Assembly: GCF_910593845.1 (NCBI RefSeq) | Contig: NZ_CAJVAS010000016.1 | Coordinates: 1-64,000 of the forward strand | Source of the DNA: Paenibacillus solanacearum | Lineage (GTDB): Bacteria > Bacillota > Bacilli > Paenibacillales > NBRC-103111 | Direction: 5' to 3' | Length of the DNA stretch: 64,000 bases | In this document: piece after piece, positions 9,749 to 19,104 of the stretch | Layout: each line of letters opens with the position of its first letter | Position numbering within the stretch: position 1 is the stretch's first letter | Program-made: the position numbers and the translations under genes | Notes under the pieces: generated by a model | Told to the model about the DNA's origin: nothing | Database searches by the model: none | What the model saw: the letters and a program-made list of their open reading frames with translations, nothing else

Positions 9749-10492
9749 CTACTTCAGCATCTTGCCCATACGCCGCGCCGCTTCCATCAAGAGCGGCGCG
9801 AATTCTTTCATCTTCTCCACCGTGAGCCGGTTGGAGGGGCCGCTTACCGCGAGCGCGGCGATCAGCCGCCCGCCCCGCGCCAGAATGGGCGCGGAGACGG
9901 CCGCTGCGCCGGGCTCGCGCTCTTCGACGCTGGTCGCATAGCCCAGCGTCTTCACTTCGTGCAGCTGCTGCAGGAACGCAGCTGTGGCTACCGCCTGCGG
10001 CCAGTCCGGGTCGCGCAGCAGCGCCAGCTGCGCATCCGGCGCCTCGAAGGCGACCAGCACTTTGCTCGACGCGCCGACGTACAGCGGCAGTCTCGCCCCG
10101 ATCGGAGCAACGCGGCGGATCGCCTGGTTGCTCTGCACCGCCTGGACGCGGACCCGCTCCAGACCGTCGCGCACATAGAGGCTGATCGTCTCGCCGAGCT
10201 GGTCGCGCAGCCGTTCCATCTCCGGCAGCAATATGAGCGCCGGATCGTCGCTGTGCGTCAAATTCGCGGACAGCTCCCATATCCGAAACCCGAGCCGGTA
10301 CCGCTCCGAGGCCGGATCGCGGATAATGAAGCCTTTGCCCTCCAGGGAAGCAAGCAGCCGGTGCACGGTGCTCTTGTGCAAACTGACCCGGCCGGATATT
10401 TCCGTCAAGCTGAGGTCTTCCGCTTCTGCAAAACAAAGCAATATATCAAGCGCGCGTTCCACCGCGCGTACGGTTAATTTGCCGTCCTCCAC
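9749..10492 (-). CDS. IclR family transcriptional regulator
   Basis: A 247-residue regulator with an N-terminal winged helix-turn-helix (about residues 5-65, LTEISGRVSLHKSTVHRLL) and the C-terminal IclR effector domain (SLYVRDGLERVRVQAV to the end). IclR proteins respond to small metabolites and often control catabolic genes. GTG at 10492 has GAGGAG 8 nt upstream and is preferred over GTG at 10501, which overlaps that site. No adjacent catabolic operon is seen, so its target is unknown. Confidence 0.9.
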   Translation of the reverse strand: MEDGKLTVRAVERALDILLCFAEAEDLSLTEISGRVSLHKSTVHRLLASLEGKGFIIRDPASERYRLGFRIWELSANLTHSDDPALILLPEMERLRDQLGETISLYVRDGLERVRVQAVQSNQAIRRVAPIGARLPLYVGASSKVLVAFEAPDAQLALLRDPDWPQAVATAAFLQQLHEVKTLGYATSVEEREPGAAAVSAPILARGGRLIAALAVSGPSNRLTVEKMKEFAPLLMEAARRMGKMLK

Positions 10493-10840
10493 CGATACCA
10501 CTCCTCGAAAAAACGTTTCACTGGTTGAAATCTATTATAGCCCATTTTTGATCATTTTAGTAGAAGGTTTTGCAAATGTCATGTCTGAGTTTTAACTGAT
10601 AAGCCGCTTTCTTTTTATTAGCAGATTACAGTTTGTTTACATTTGCTGCATATGGGTTGACTCCGCACGCAGGCCGTTTTACTATAAAATAAGCAGGATC
10701 TCTATCCTTGAATGGCCGGAATCGATCTATCCCCGGACCGTAACGGTGGAAACCGCATGAGCGTGAAGCGGGAAGCTCTTTCCGTTCCGAACAGTCGTCC
10801 GTCGCACACAGTCATCATTGTTATCAAGGGGGAGATTACG

Positions 10841-11872
10841 ATGGAAACCAACTCTTACTCATCCGTACCGTTGAATCAATCCGCGGTTGCAACCGCTGTC
10901 AAACGAAGCTCTTTTATACGCCGCCATAAGATGTTCCTCATCATTCTGCTGTCCGCCCTTCTTCTTCTGTTCAGCTTGACGATGGCCTTCCACGCCTTCG
11001 TCGCCTACACGCTTGCCAGACCGCATATCGACCCGCTTCGCTCCAATCCGGCCGCCGCTTTCGGCGCCGCTTACGAGAATATTCAATTCCCGAGCGTGAC
11101 CGGCTCTTCAACCTTATCCGGCTGGTACATTCCCGCATCAACCGCTGCCGTCCTCCCCGGCAAGGAGCAGCAAACGATCGTATTCTCGCACGGCTACGGT
11201 GGCAACCGGGAGGAAATTTGGGTGCCCATCTACGATCTGGCCAAAGCGGCGAACCAGATGGGCTTCAACGTCGTCATGTTCGATTACGGCTACGTTCAGC
11301 CGCAATGGAATTTGACCGGCGGACTTCGTGAATCGGAAGAGCTGCTCGGCGCCGTAAAATATGCGAAAGACCGCGGAGCGAAAAAAGTGTTCGTCTGGGG
11401 GTTCTCGATGGGAGCGGGCACTGCGCTGCAAGCCGCCCTGCAGACGAGAGACATCGACGGGATGATTCTCGACAGCACGTTTGTGCTGGAGCCGGACACC
11501 TTGTACCATAACATGAAGCAGGAAGCGAAATTGCCTGAGTTTTCCCAGCCGCTGGTCCATATGTTCTTCCCGCTGATCAACGGGGTCAGCTTCAAGCAAA
11601 TTCCGTATCAAACCGTAAAAGAAACGCAATACTCCATGCCGATCTTTTTCATCCACGGCAAGCAGGATCTGAAAGCGCCGTACGACATGGCGGAAAGCAT
11701 CTTCGCGCATCAGAAAGCAGATTCGGGCTCGCAGCTGTGGCTGCTGGAAAACGACGGGCATGAGCTAATCTACCGTGCGCACAAAAAAAGTTATTTGCAG
11801 CTGACGACCGGCTTCCTGAAGACGTTATCCGAAGCTCCGCCCAAACCGATCAAATACAGCGGCGCGCGTTAA
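10841..11872 (+). CDS. Membrane-anchored alpha/beta hydrolase
   Basis: A 343-residue protein with a basic N-terminus, one transmembrane segment (about residues 33-55) and an extracytoplasmic alpha/beta hydrolase domain. The oxyanion region FSHGYGGNREE, nucleophile elbow GFSMGAG (Ser), a likely acid (Asp in HGKQDLKAPYD) and a C-terminal His (NDGHELIYRAH) complete the triad. ATG at 10841 follows AAGGGGGAG; the extra upstream frame lacks support. Related proteins in Bacilli are annotated as hydrolases of unknown substrate. Confidence 0.88.
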   Translation: METNSYSSVPLNQSAVATAVKRSSFIRRHKMFLIILLSALLLLFSLTMAFHAFVAYTLARPHIDPLRSNPAAAFGAAYENIQFPSVTGSSTLSGWYIPASTAAVLPGKEQQTIVFSHGYGGNREEIWVPIYDLAKAANQMGFNVVMFDYGYVQPQWNLTGGLRESEELLGAVKYAKDRGAKKVFVWGFSMGAGTALQAALQTRDIDGMILDSTFVLEPDTLYHNMKQEAKLPEFSQPLVHMFFPLINGVSFKQIPYQTVKETQYSMPIFFIHGKQDLKAPYDMAESIFAHQKADSGSQLWLLENDGHELIYRAHKKSYLQLTTGFLKTLSEAPPKPIKYSGAR

Positions 11873-11954
11873 GCGACATAGACAACAGCCTTCCCGAATA
11901 CAATGTCTCTTAAAGCCCGGTCCCCCGGGCACGAGACGGCGGGGAGGTTTTTTC

Positions 11955-13229
11955 ATGCTGCGCGTATACGGTCCTTTGATGCCGCTAAGGGTGTTGGAGG
12001 AAATCCGCTTTTGGAAAATGCAGGAGAGGGAACATACAGTCGTCATTCGGGAGCTAGCCCCGGCGCTGGAAGCTTCGTATGCGGCGCTGATGCGGCAGTG
12101 GGAAGAAACGTTCGGCCAAACGGAAGCGGAAGCGCAGCAGTGGATCGAGACGGTCGTGCAATTGCAGCCCCCGGTCAGTCCATACATCGACGGGCGCATT
12201 CGGAATTTGCTGCATGCTGCGGCAGCGGAGTCCCGCGAGTTCATTCGGCAGTTGTTTCTCCTCATGCAGCATAGCGCTCCGATCCAGGCGAATCCGGTCA
12301 TCCAGACGGTCGTGATGCACATTATCCGGGAGTCGGAATATTTCCTCGGGGTGCTGCATGCGGCTGAGCAGCACAGCCCGCCCGAAGCAACGGTCGCCCG
12401 ACCCGAGCTCGAAGCGGCAATATCGGCGCCCGCTTCGTTCGCTCCATCCTCCGCCGTGGATGCCTCCGCCGTTCCTGATGAGCCGGAAGATGCCGATGCG
12501 CCGCCGTATCCTTCGCCGGCCGAGGAAGATCGCGCTTCCGAGCTGACCGCTACACAGGAAGGCGTCTGGTCGTTCGGCACGGCGCCGGACACAGGCGCTG
12601 CGGCGGTTCCGATCGGAGGTCACCGCTTGCCGGCGCTGCCCTATGCCTACAACGCGCTGGAGCCGTACATCGACACGGATACGATGAGGCTGCATCATGA
12701 CAAGCATCACCAGACGTATGTCGACGGCTTGAATAAAGCGGAGAAAAAGCTGGCAGCCGCACGGGCGTCCGGCGATTACGAATTGATCAAGCATTGGACG
12801 CGCGAAGCGGCGTTTCATGGCGCCGGGCATTACTTGCACACGATTTTCTGGGAAAGTATGAAGCCGGAAGGCGGCGGCAAGGCGACTGGCGGCATCGCAG
12901 CGGAAATCAACCGGTCCTTCGGCAGCTTCGAAGCATTCCGGCGGCAGTTCAGCGCCGCTGCGGACAAAGTGGAGGGCGGCGGCTGGGCTATTCTGGTCTG
13001 GAGTCCGCGCAGCGGCCGACTGGAGCTGCTTCAAGCAGAAAAACACCAGAATTTGTCCCAGTGGGATGTCATTCCGCTGCTGCCGCTCGATGTATGGGAG
13101 CATGCGTACTATCTCAAATACAAAAACGCGCGGAGCGCCTATATCGAAGCGTGGTGGCATACCGTGAACTGGGAACGCGTCAATGAGCGGTTCGACGCTG
13201 CACGGCGCCTAAGATGGCCGCCCTATTAA
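11955..13229 (+). CDS. DUF2935-like / Fe-Mn superoxide dismutase fusion
   Basis: A 424-residue two-part protein. Residues 1-140 are helical with EEIRFWKMQEREHTVVI and a second HIIRESEYFLGVL, typical of the DUF2935 repeat, which carries Glu/His that could bind metal. An Ala/Pro/Glu-rich linker follows (about 141-220). From residue 223 on it is an Fe/Mn superoxide dismutase with ligands His247 (RLHHDKHH), the His of LHTIFW, and Asp and His in DVWEHAYY. No signal peptide is seen. Elongated SODs of this type are known in Bacillus relatives. It differs from the short sodA at 19774, so the strain has two Fe/Mn SODs here. Confidence 0.92.
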   Translation: MLRVYGPLMPLRVLEEIRFWKMQEREHTVVIRELAPALEASYAALMRQWEETFGQTEAEAQQWIETVVQLQPPVSPYIDGRIRNLLHAAAAESREFIRQLFLLMQHSAPIQANPVIQTVVMHIIRESEYFLGVLHAAEQHSPPEATVARPELEAAISAPASFAPSSAVDASAVPDEPEDADAPPYPSPAEEDRASELTATQEGVWSFGTAPDTGAAAVPIGGHRLPALPYAYNALEPYIDTDTMRLHHDKHHQTYVDGLNKAEKKLAAARASGDYELIKHWTREAAFHGAGHYLHTIFWESMKPEGGGKATGGIAAEINRSFGSFEAFRRQFSAAADKVEGGGWAILVWSPRSGRLELLQAEKHQNLSQWDVIPLLPLDVWEHAYYLKYKNARSAYIEAWWHTVNWERVNERFDAARRLRWPPY

Positions 13230-13412
13230 GCCGTAAGACACGGACCCACGCAACTGCTTCTGCTGCAAAACAATGAAGACCCTCCCTTTCGATCCTCTGC
13301 CAAACCTCCATTAAGACTGTGTTGTGACTGCGATAACGAATGCACATTCGTATTTACGTTATTCTCGCATGCCGAGGTCACTCGCTGCATGGAAGGTATG
13401 CACAGCACAAAG

Positions 13413-13455
13413 AAGCGCCCTTCGCCTCCCTCGAAAGGGAAAGCGAAGAGCGCTT
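13413..13455 (-). terminator. Terminator of folE
   Basis: A long interrupted hairpin, outer arms GAAGCGC / GCGCTT with inner TTCGC/GCGAA and CCCT/AGGG pairs, is followed on the minus strand by CTTCTTTG. It lies about 60 nt past the folE stop. Confidence 0.6.
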
Positions 13456-13512
13456 GCGCTCCGGTAAGCGCTCAGCTGCACCGGGCAGCCGACACCCGAA
13501 GCGTTCGGCCGT

Positions 13513-14103
13513 TTACTGTTTGATCAATGACAAAAATTCCGAACGCGATGCCGCTTCCTTGCGGAATATTCCGCGCACCGCCGAGGTGACGGTTTTGCTT
13601 CCCGGCTTTTTCACGCCGCGGGCGCACATGCACAAATGCTCCCCTTCCACCACGACCATGCAGCCGTGCGGCTCGAGCACTTCCTCAATAATGTCCGCAA
13701 TCTCGGACGTTATGCGTTCCTGCACCTGCAGACGGCGGGTGACGGCTTCCACCAAGCGGGCAAATTTGCTCAGCCCGGCGATTTTGCCGCTTGGAATATA
13801 ACCGATGTGAATTTTACCGAAAAACGGCGCCATATGATGTTCGCACTGGCTGTAATAGACGATATCTTTCACGATGACAAGCTCTTCATGCTTCTCATCA
13901 AAGGCTACGCCCAATATTTCCTTCACGTCGGCTTCGTATCCGCCAAATATTTCTTCATACATGCGAGTCACCCTCGCAGGGGTTTCGAGCAACCCTTCCC
14001 GATCGACATCCTCGCCGATCAACCGCAAGATTTCGCGTACATGGTGTTCTACCAGCTCGCGATTTTCGGCTACCCGGTTGTTTTTGTATTCCTTCGCCGG
14101 CAT
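13513..14103 (-). CDS. folE: GTP cyclohydrolase I
   Basis: A 196-residue FolE that makes 7,8-dihydroneopterin triphosphate from GTP, the first step towards folate (and a source of queuosine precursors). Zinc and catalytic residues are visible: [11 protein letters not shown], and [15 protein letters not shown] near the C-terminus. ATG at 14103 has GGGGAGGG 7 nt upstream; ATG at 14109 is too close to that site. Its length is typical. Queuosine-related queG lies nearby, but not in the same operon. Confidence 0.96.
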   Translation of the reverse strand: MPAKEYKNNRVAENRELVEHHVREILRLIGEDVDREGLLETPARVTRMYEEIFGGYEADVKEILGVAFDEKHEELVIVKDIVYYSQCEHHMAPFFGKIHIGYIPSGKIAGLSKFARLVEAVTRRLQVQERITSEIADIIEEVLEPHGCMVVVEGEHLCMCARGVKKPGSKTVTSAVRGIFRKEAASRSEFLSLIKQ

Positions 14104-14163
14104 GCGCATTCCCTCCCCTTGTCCGTTTCCGAGAAGAAGCCTGCAAGTCCGATTGTCAGGCGT

Positions 14164-14376
14164 TTACGGACGAAACTTTTTGTTTTTCATCATTTGCTGC
14201 ATCTTGCCCATCTGCTGCTTGTTCAAGTTGTAGCCCATCTGCTTCGCCATCCGCTGAAGCATCTCGGGATCGCTTTGCATTTTCTCCATCTGCTTGCGCA
14301 AATACATGACGCCGATAAAAAATCCTCCGACCCCGCCTGCGATTAAGGCGACAATGGCTGTGACCGCATACCACAT
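14164..14376 (-). CDS. yneF: YneF family small membrane protein
   Basis: A 70-residue protein with one N-terminal transmembrane segment (residues 2-24) followed by a basic, Met/Gln-rich cytoplasmic tail with MQSDPEMLQRMAKQMG. This matches the YneF/UPF0154 family of Firmicutes, whose function is not established. The ribosome site is weak. It stands between folE and the HD-GYP gene. Confidence 0.88.
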   Translation of the reverse strand: MWYAVTAIVALIAGGVGGFFIGVMYLRKQMEKMQSDPEMLQRMAKQMGYNLNKQQMGKMQQMMKNKKFRP

Positions 14377-14490
14377 AATCTCATATCCACCCCAAAAAAT
14401 TAATCATTGTCCATCATAGCACGACTTCCGCCCCGTTACAATCGGCACCTGTTCCGCCAGAACGTGCAGCCTTCAGGGACATCACCCGGC

Positions 14491-15522
14491 TTACATCAGT
14501 ACATTCTCGATGAATAGCGTCGTATGCTTCGCCAGATCGATTTCTTTGACCGCAAGCTCCCGGTCCCCGCTGTTCTTCACGATGCGCACGACCGGCCTTC
14601 CCGGCAGCCCGCGATGCTGGCCGACGACCACGCCGGTCTCCTTCGTGGACAGGCGAACGGATGTGCCTGTGGGGTAAACGGAGACGCTGCGCAAAAATTG
14701 AATGACCGCCTCGCGGTCGAGCTTTGTCCCCGCCAGCGCCATCATATATTCGCAAGCTTCATGCGGCAGCATCCGCCGCCCCTGCGACAGGTCGAACAGT
14801 AAATTATCGTACGTGTTCGCCACCGCTACGATCCGCGCGTACAGGTGGATCTCCTCCTTCGCCAACCGGCGCGGCTGCCCTTCCCCATCCATCGTCTCAT
14901 GATGCTGGAAGGCGACGTGCGCGCTAAGCAAGCTGAGCTCGCGCTTGTTCTTGAGCACATCGAAGCCGCGCCATGCATGATGCCGGCGCGGATCGCCGCT
15001 CACATCGTCGGCCGTCAGCTCCAGCTTGCCGACGTCGTGCAGCAAAGCCCCGATGGCCAGCTCGCGCAGCTGGCTTACCGGAAGGCCCATGTTGATACCG
15101 ATCAGCGTGGACATCATGCAGACATTCACCGCATGCACGTACATTTCATTGTCCTTGGATCGGATGTCCGACAGCTGCACAAGCACATCCTTGTTCTTCA
15201 TGATCTCTTCCAGCAAAGAATCGACGCTCTGGAATATGGTTCTGGAGTTGATCTCTTTGCCCGAACGGATCGATTCGAACGTTTCGCACATGCGCTGAAT
15301 GACGACCCGTTTCGTTTCCTCCGAGACCAGCTCCGGAATTTCCACGTCGTCGAACTGCGCGTCCTTGATGAAAATCATCGTGGCGCCGATCCGCCTCAGC
15401 GTGTTGATCATATAAACCGTGAGCTGCACGCCTTCCGATAACAGAACCGCTCCGTTGCTCGAGAAGATCGTCCGCCCCAAATATTGGCCGGATTCGACGT
15501 TCTCGATGTCCACATATCTCAT
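14491..15522 (-). CDS. HD-GYP domain protein with degenerate GYP motif
   Basis: A 343-residue cytosolic protein. The C-terminal domain is an HD-GYP phosphohydrolase: His162-Asp163 in GALLHDVGKLEL, then HHETMDGEGQP at about 207-217, where the usual GYP reads GQP. Canonical family members degrade cyclic di-GMP. The N-terminal 110 residues resemble those of Bacilli HD-GYP proteins (MRYVDIENVESGQYLG). ATG at 15522 overlaps the ogt stop as ATGA, indicating translational coupling. The changed Tyr may alter activity or GGDEF-partner binding; this is inference. Confidence 0.9.
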   Translation of the reverse strand: MRYVDIENVESGQYLGRTIFSSNGAVLLSEGVQLTVYMINTLRRIGATMIFIKDAQFDDVEIPELVSEETKRVVIQRMCETFESIRSGKEINSRTIFQSVDSLLEEIMKNKDVLVQLSDIRSKDNEMYVHAVNVCMMSTLIGINMGLPVSQLRELAIGALLHDVGKLELTADDVSGDPRRHHAWRGFDVLKNKRELSLLSAHVAFQHHETMDGEGQPRRLAKEEIHLYARIVAVANTYDNLLFDLSQGRRMLPHEACEYMMALAGTKLDREAVIQFLRSVSVYPTGTSVRLSTKETGVVVGQHRGLPGRPVVRIVKNSGDRELAVKEIDLAKHTTLFIENVLM

Positions 15523-16058
15523 GAAGCGCCCCCGCTCCGTATGCCTTCGTGGTCTAGCAAATACGTCTTGATGTCGAGCCCGCCGCCGTAGCCCACGAGC
15601 GCTCCGCCCGCGCCGATCACGCGATGGCACGGGACGATCAGCGGCACCGGGTTGCGGTTATTCGATCCGCCGACGGCGCGAACCGCCTTCGGCGAGCCGA
15701 TCCGCTCGGCAATCTGCTTGTAGGAGCGCGTCTCCCCGAACGGCACTTCGAGCAGCGCCTGCCATACCTTTACTTGAAACGGCGTCCCGCGCAGTGCAAG
15801 CGGCACGTCGAATTGCTGCCGGCGCCCGGCAAAGTATTCCTGCAGCTGTGCCGCAGCCAGTGCCAGCGCCTCGGGGTCGCGCTCCCACTCGGCGGTGCCG
15901 TACCAGCGCTTCGACCAGTTGCGCAGCTGATGCGCCGTGTCTGCGAATCCACCGAATTCCAGATGGCACAGCCCCGGCTCTGCTCCTCCGCTCCACCCCA
16001 GCGTCAGCGCGCCGATCGGCGTTACGATCTCATCATACTTCATCGTTTCCATGCTCAT
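15519..16058 (-). CDS. ogt: Methylated-DNA--protein-cysteine methyltransferase
   Basis: A 179-residue suicide repair protein that removes alkyl groups from O6-alkylguanine. The active-site PCHRVIGA motif and the preceding GSPKAVRAVGGSNNRNP recognition-helix region are present. The start is uncertain: ATG codons at 16058, 16052 and 16043 all overlap the queG 3' end, and its own stop overlaps the next start. It is the fourth gene of the ntdp-lepB-queG-ogt-HD-GYP operon. Confidence 0.93.
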   Translation of the reverse strand: MSMETMKYDEIVTPIGALTLGWSGGAEPGLCHLEFGGFADTAHQLRNWSKRWYGTAEWERDPEALALAAAQLQEYFAGRRQQFDVPLALRGTPFQVKVWQALLEVPFGETRSYKQIAERIGSPKAVRAVGGSNNRNPVPLIVPCHRVIGAGGALVGYGGGLDIKTYLLDHEGIRSGGAS

Positions 16059-17259
16059 TCACCCGCCCGCTTTCGTTCAATGTATGCAGCGCCTTCCCGA
16101 TCTCGCGGCGTGCGGCCTCGTCGCCCTCCCGTTCCAGCGCGACTGCAAGCGCCTCGCGCGCCGACTCTCCGCCGATGCGGCCGAGCGCCCAGGCCGCCGT
16201 CGCCCGAATCTCGGGACGCTCGTCCTTCCGCAGCAGCTCCGCAAGCTGCGGCACGCTGCTGGCGTCCCGGAAATTGCCCAGCGCGAGAATCGCGTTGCGC
16301 TGGATCGGCTTGCGGCCGCGCCAGGAGGCCGAGCTGGTGCCGAACCGCTCCTTGAACTCGCGGTTCGACATGAACAGCAGCGGCTTCAGCAGCGGCTTCA
16401 CCTGCTCCGGGTCGGGAACAAACTCAGGATGATGCCCGAAGTGCACGCCTTTGTTTTTCGGGCATACAATCTGACAGGTATCGCAGCCGTACAGCCGGTT
16501 GCCGATCTTCCGCTTCAGCTCGTCGTCCTCGATGATGCCTTTCGTCTGCGTCAAATACGAAACGCAGCGCTGCGCATTGAGCTGCCCCGGGCCGACGAGC
16601 GCGCCGGTCGGGCAAGCATCGATGCACAGCGTGCAGTCACCGCAGCTTTCCGTGACCGGCTGATCGGGCGGCAGCGGGATGTTCGTAATCATTTCGCCGA
16701 GAAATACCCACGAGCCGAATTCCGGCGTAATGACGGAGCAGTTTTTGCCGAGCCAGCCGATGCCGGCTCGTTCGGCGACCGCCCGGTCGACCAATGCGCC
16801 CGTGTCAACCATGCTCTGCACCCGCGCGCCCGGCACGCGTTCGACTAGCCACGCTTCCAGCCGCTCGAGCCGGTTGCGCAGCACATGGTGGTAGTCCATC
16901 CCCCAGGCGGAGCGGGACAATATGCCGCGGTAGGCCCCCGGCTCGGAGCGCGGCGGATCATGCAGCTTCGACGGATAAGCGATCGCGATCGACAGGATCG
17001 ACCTTGGTTCGGCCAGCGTTAACGCGGGGTCTACCCGCTTCTCGATGTCCTTCTCCTCAAAGCCCGATTCATGCCCTTTCTCGCGATGATTCAACAAAAT
17101 TTGCTTCAATTCGGTAAACGGTTCGGCGCTCGCCACCCCAAGCTTATCGATGCCGAGCTCCGGCAGAGCGGCCTTCAGCTCCTCTTTCAGCTGCCGCCAA
17201 TCGCCTCGCAGGCTCCCGTCCGGTACCGCGTTCCGATGTTCATCCGAGCGATTCATCAT
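16033..17259 (-). CDS. queG: Epoxyqueuosine reductase
   Basis: QueG performs the last step of queuosine tRNA modification, using cobalamin and two [4Fe-4S] clusters. The protein (408 residues) shows the reductase N-domain, ferredoxin-type Cys motifs (SCGDCTLCIDACPTGAL and YGCDTCQIVCPKN), and C-terminal HEAT-like repeats (IRATAAWALGRIGGESA). The frame is open past lepB's stop, but the ATG pair at 17259/17256 is the likely start, 17 nt beyond lepB. It overlaps ogt by 26 nt at its end. Confidence 0.94.
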   Translation of the reverse strand: MMNRSDEHRNAVPDGSLRGDWRQLKEELKAALPELGIDKLGVASAEPFTELKQILLNHREKGHESGFEEKDIEKRVDPALTLAEPRSILSIAIAYPSKLHDPPRSEPGAYRGILSRSAWGMDYHHVLRNRLERLEAWLVERVPGARVQSMVDTGALVDRAVAERAGIGWLGKNCSVITPEFGSWVFLGEMITNIPLPPDQPVTESCGDCTLCIDACPTGALVGPGQLNAQRCVSYLTQTKGIIEDDELKRKIGNRLYGCDTCQIVCPKNKGVHFGHHPEFVPDPEQVKPLLKPLLFMSNREFKERFGTSSASWRGRKPIQRNAILALGNFRDASSVPQLAELLRKDERPEIRATAAWALGRIGGESAREALAVALEREGDEAARREIGKALHTLNESGRVNEHGNDEV

Positions 17260-17276
17260 AGCTTTATGTTTACGCC

Positions 17277-17873
17277 TTACAGGCTCCTCCACTTCTGCGG
17301 CGGCCACACGATCCATTCCGCCTTCCCTTCCACCTGGCCGACCGAAACCGCCCCGAAGCTGCGGCTGTCATAGCTGGCATACCGGTGGCGGTTGTCGCCC
17401 ATGACAAACACATGTTCCCTGGCGACGGTATAAGGCTCGAAACGGCCGTCTTCGATGGCGGAATCCGTGTACGCCTCCTGCACTTCTTGGTCGTTCACGT
17501 ACAGTTTGCCACTGCGGACCGACACTTCATCCCCTGCGACGGCAACAACCCGCTTCACGAGATACGGGTGCGTTGAAGCGTTGCCATCCGCCTCCTTGAT
17601 CACAATGACATCCCCGCGATTCAGCGCGCTGGAAAACCGGACCGTTTTGTTAATAAAGAGCCATTCTCCTTCTTCCAGCGTCGGCTGCATGGAAGCTCCG
17701 CGCACTGTGGACAAGTGAAACCCGAATTGATGTATAACGACCACTGCAATCAAAGCAATAACGATCGACTTCATCCAATCCCATACTTCAAGCAGCAGCC
17801 CGGTGCCCTCGTCTTCGCCCACTTGGGCGCCGGAAAATTCGCCGCTGCTTTTTTTAGGAGAAAACAGTCGCAT
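17277..17873 (-). CDS. lepB: Signal peptidase I
   Basis: A 198-residue type I signal peptidase. One transmembrane segment (about residues 30-50) precedes the catalytic domain with nucleophile Ser in RGASMQPTL, general-base Lys in LVKRVVAVAGDEV, and box E GDNRHRYASYDSRSFG. It cleaves signal peptides on the outer face of the membrane. ATG at 17873 follows GGAGGG; the upstream extension overlaps the previous gene and is not real. Only one nucleotide separates it from the DUF402 stop. Confidence 0.95.
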   Translation of the reverse strand: MRLFSPKKSSGEFSGAQVGEDEGTGLLLEVWDWMKSIVIALIAVVVIHQFGFHLSTVRGASMQPTLEEGEWLFINKTVRFSSALNRGDVIVIKEADGNASTHPYLVKRVVAVAGDEVSVRSGKLYVNDQEVQEAYTDSAIEDGRFEPYTVAREHVFVMGDNRHRYASYDSRSFGAVSVGQVEGKAEWIVWPPQKWRSL

Positions 17874-17874
17874 C

Positions 17875-18426
17875 TTATCCCTCCGCTCCGCGTTCTCTCC
17901 ATTCATTATAATAGAAATGCACCAGTTCGTCCTGAAACGGCGAGCGGCCCGCTTTGACAAGGGCAAGCAGTTCTTTAAGCCCTTGCTTGACTTTGGCGTC
18001 GACAACGGACGAGTAATGGTAGCTTAGCTTATGCCGCTCGTATTCTTCCTGGTCGACGACATACACTTCGCCCCCGGGCAGGCGGATCACGTCGAGATCA
18101 TAGTCGATATAAGTGATGACGTTGCCGTTCACGTAAGGAGGCGACGCGACATTGCAGTAATACCGCACGCCGTTGTCCTCGATTAACGCCACGACGTTAA
18201 ACCATTGTCCCGGAATAAAAAAAGAAATGCCCGGGATGCGGCTAACCCATTCCTTGCCGTCGGCTTCGACGATTTTGGTTTGACTGTTGATCAGAACCAT
18301 CATCGACTCCGCCAGATGCGATTCGTGCATCAGCGATTCCGGAACGAGCCAGTTTTGAAGCCACATCCGGTGCAGATGTCCGTCATGCTTAAAACTTTTA
18401 ATAACAAACGAGGAAAAAGTCGTCAT
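17875..18426 (-). CDS. DUF402 nucleoside tri/diphosphate phosphatase (Ntdp type)
   Basis: A 183-residue DUF402 protein, similar along its length to B. subtilis YgaC and S. aureus Ntdp, which hydrolyse nucleoside tri- and diphosphates. Conserved segments are FKHDGHLHRMW, GQWFNVVALIEDNGVRYYCNVASP and YIDYDLDV. ATG at 18426 with AAGGG 10 nt upstream is preferred over an in-frame TTG at 18435. It is the first gene of the five-gene minus operon. The biochemical role is taken from family knowledge. Confidence 0.88.
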   Translation of the reverse strand: MTTFSSFVIKSFKHDGHLHRMWLQNWLVPESLMHESHLAESMMVLINSQTKIVEADGKEWVSRIPGISFFIPGQWFNVVALIEDNGVRYYCNVASPPYVNGNVITYIDYDLDVIRLPGGEVYVVDQEEYERHKLSYHYSSVVDAKVKQGLKELLALVKAGRSPFQDELVHFYYNEWRERGAEG

Positions 18427-18645
18427 GAGGTCCAAACCCTTCTACATACGGTTTCGGCTAAAAGCGGCGAGCGGTATCGATTGGTTCACGCTCCGTTTGT
18501 CTTGCTACTAGCATAAACGTAAGCGCCCCCGCTTTCAAGAGCAGCGCGGCCGCAGGGTCCAAACAGAAAAAGCATAACCACAGCAAGCGGGCAGCGCTTC
18601 GTGTTATGCTCAATAGATTGAAAATGATAGCTTGCGGTTCGCGTA

Positions 18646-19083
18646 TTACCCGTTCACGATCTGGAGACGGTGCGTCGTCCGGGAAAAGTCGCTTGCCTGA
18701 TAGCCTGCCTTCTCGTATACCGGTATCACAACTTCATTGTAGGCGTCCACGGTCACGAGGATCCGGCGCACTTTGCGCTGCAGGAACTTCTGTCTCAGCG
18801 CCTCGATCAGCTTCTGGCCGATGCCGCGCCGTTGATGCTTCGACTGCACCGCAATGCGGTAATAATATCCGTTCTGGTTATCGATGGTGCCCACGATGAC
18901 TCCGACAATATCGCCGTTCTCTTCGGCGACCATAATCAGCTCGCTATCCCAAGACAGCTGTCTGGCGAATGCGGCCATCGTTTCTTCATAACATATCTCG
19001 GACAACACGTCATTCAAAAGCGCCGTGACCGATATATAATCCGACAGTTGAAACGGACGAACTTGACAGGAATTTTCAGACAT
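18646..19083 (-). CDS. GNAT family N-acetyltransferase
   Basis: A 145-residue acetyltransferase with the acetyl-CoA loop Q-S-K-H-Q-R-R-G-I-G and the usual GNAT strand order. The N-terminal part VRPFQLSDYISVTALLNDVLSE is typical of this fold. ATG at 19083 follows GGGGAGAG. The substrate is unknown. It is separated from the operon on its left by about 220 nt without a gene. Confidence 0.85.
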   Translation of the reverse strand: MSENSCQVRPFQLSDYISVTALLNDVLSEICYEETMAAFARQLSWDSELIMVAEENGDIVGVIVGTIDNQNGYYYRIAVQSKHQRRGIGQKLIEALRQKFLQRKVRRILVTVDAYNEVVIPVYEKAGYQASDFSRTTHRLQIVNG

Positions 19084-19104
19084 GTTCGACTCTCCCCGCA
19101 GCAT

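Noticed and set aside
6762..10436. A very long minus-strand open frame of more than 1200 codons opposite acnA.
   Set aside because: It is the mirror of the biased codons of acnA; it lacks any family features, is rich in Arg/His/Val in the way of antisense frames, and overlaps a certain gene.
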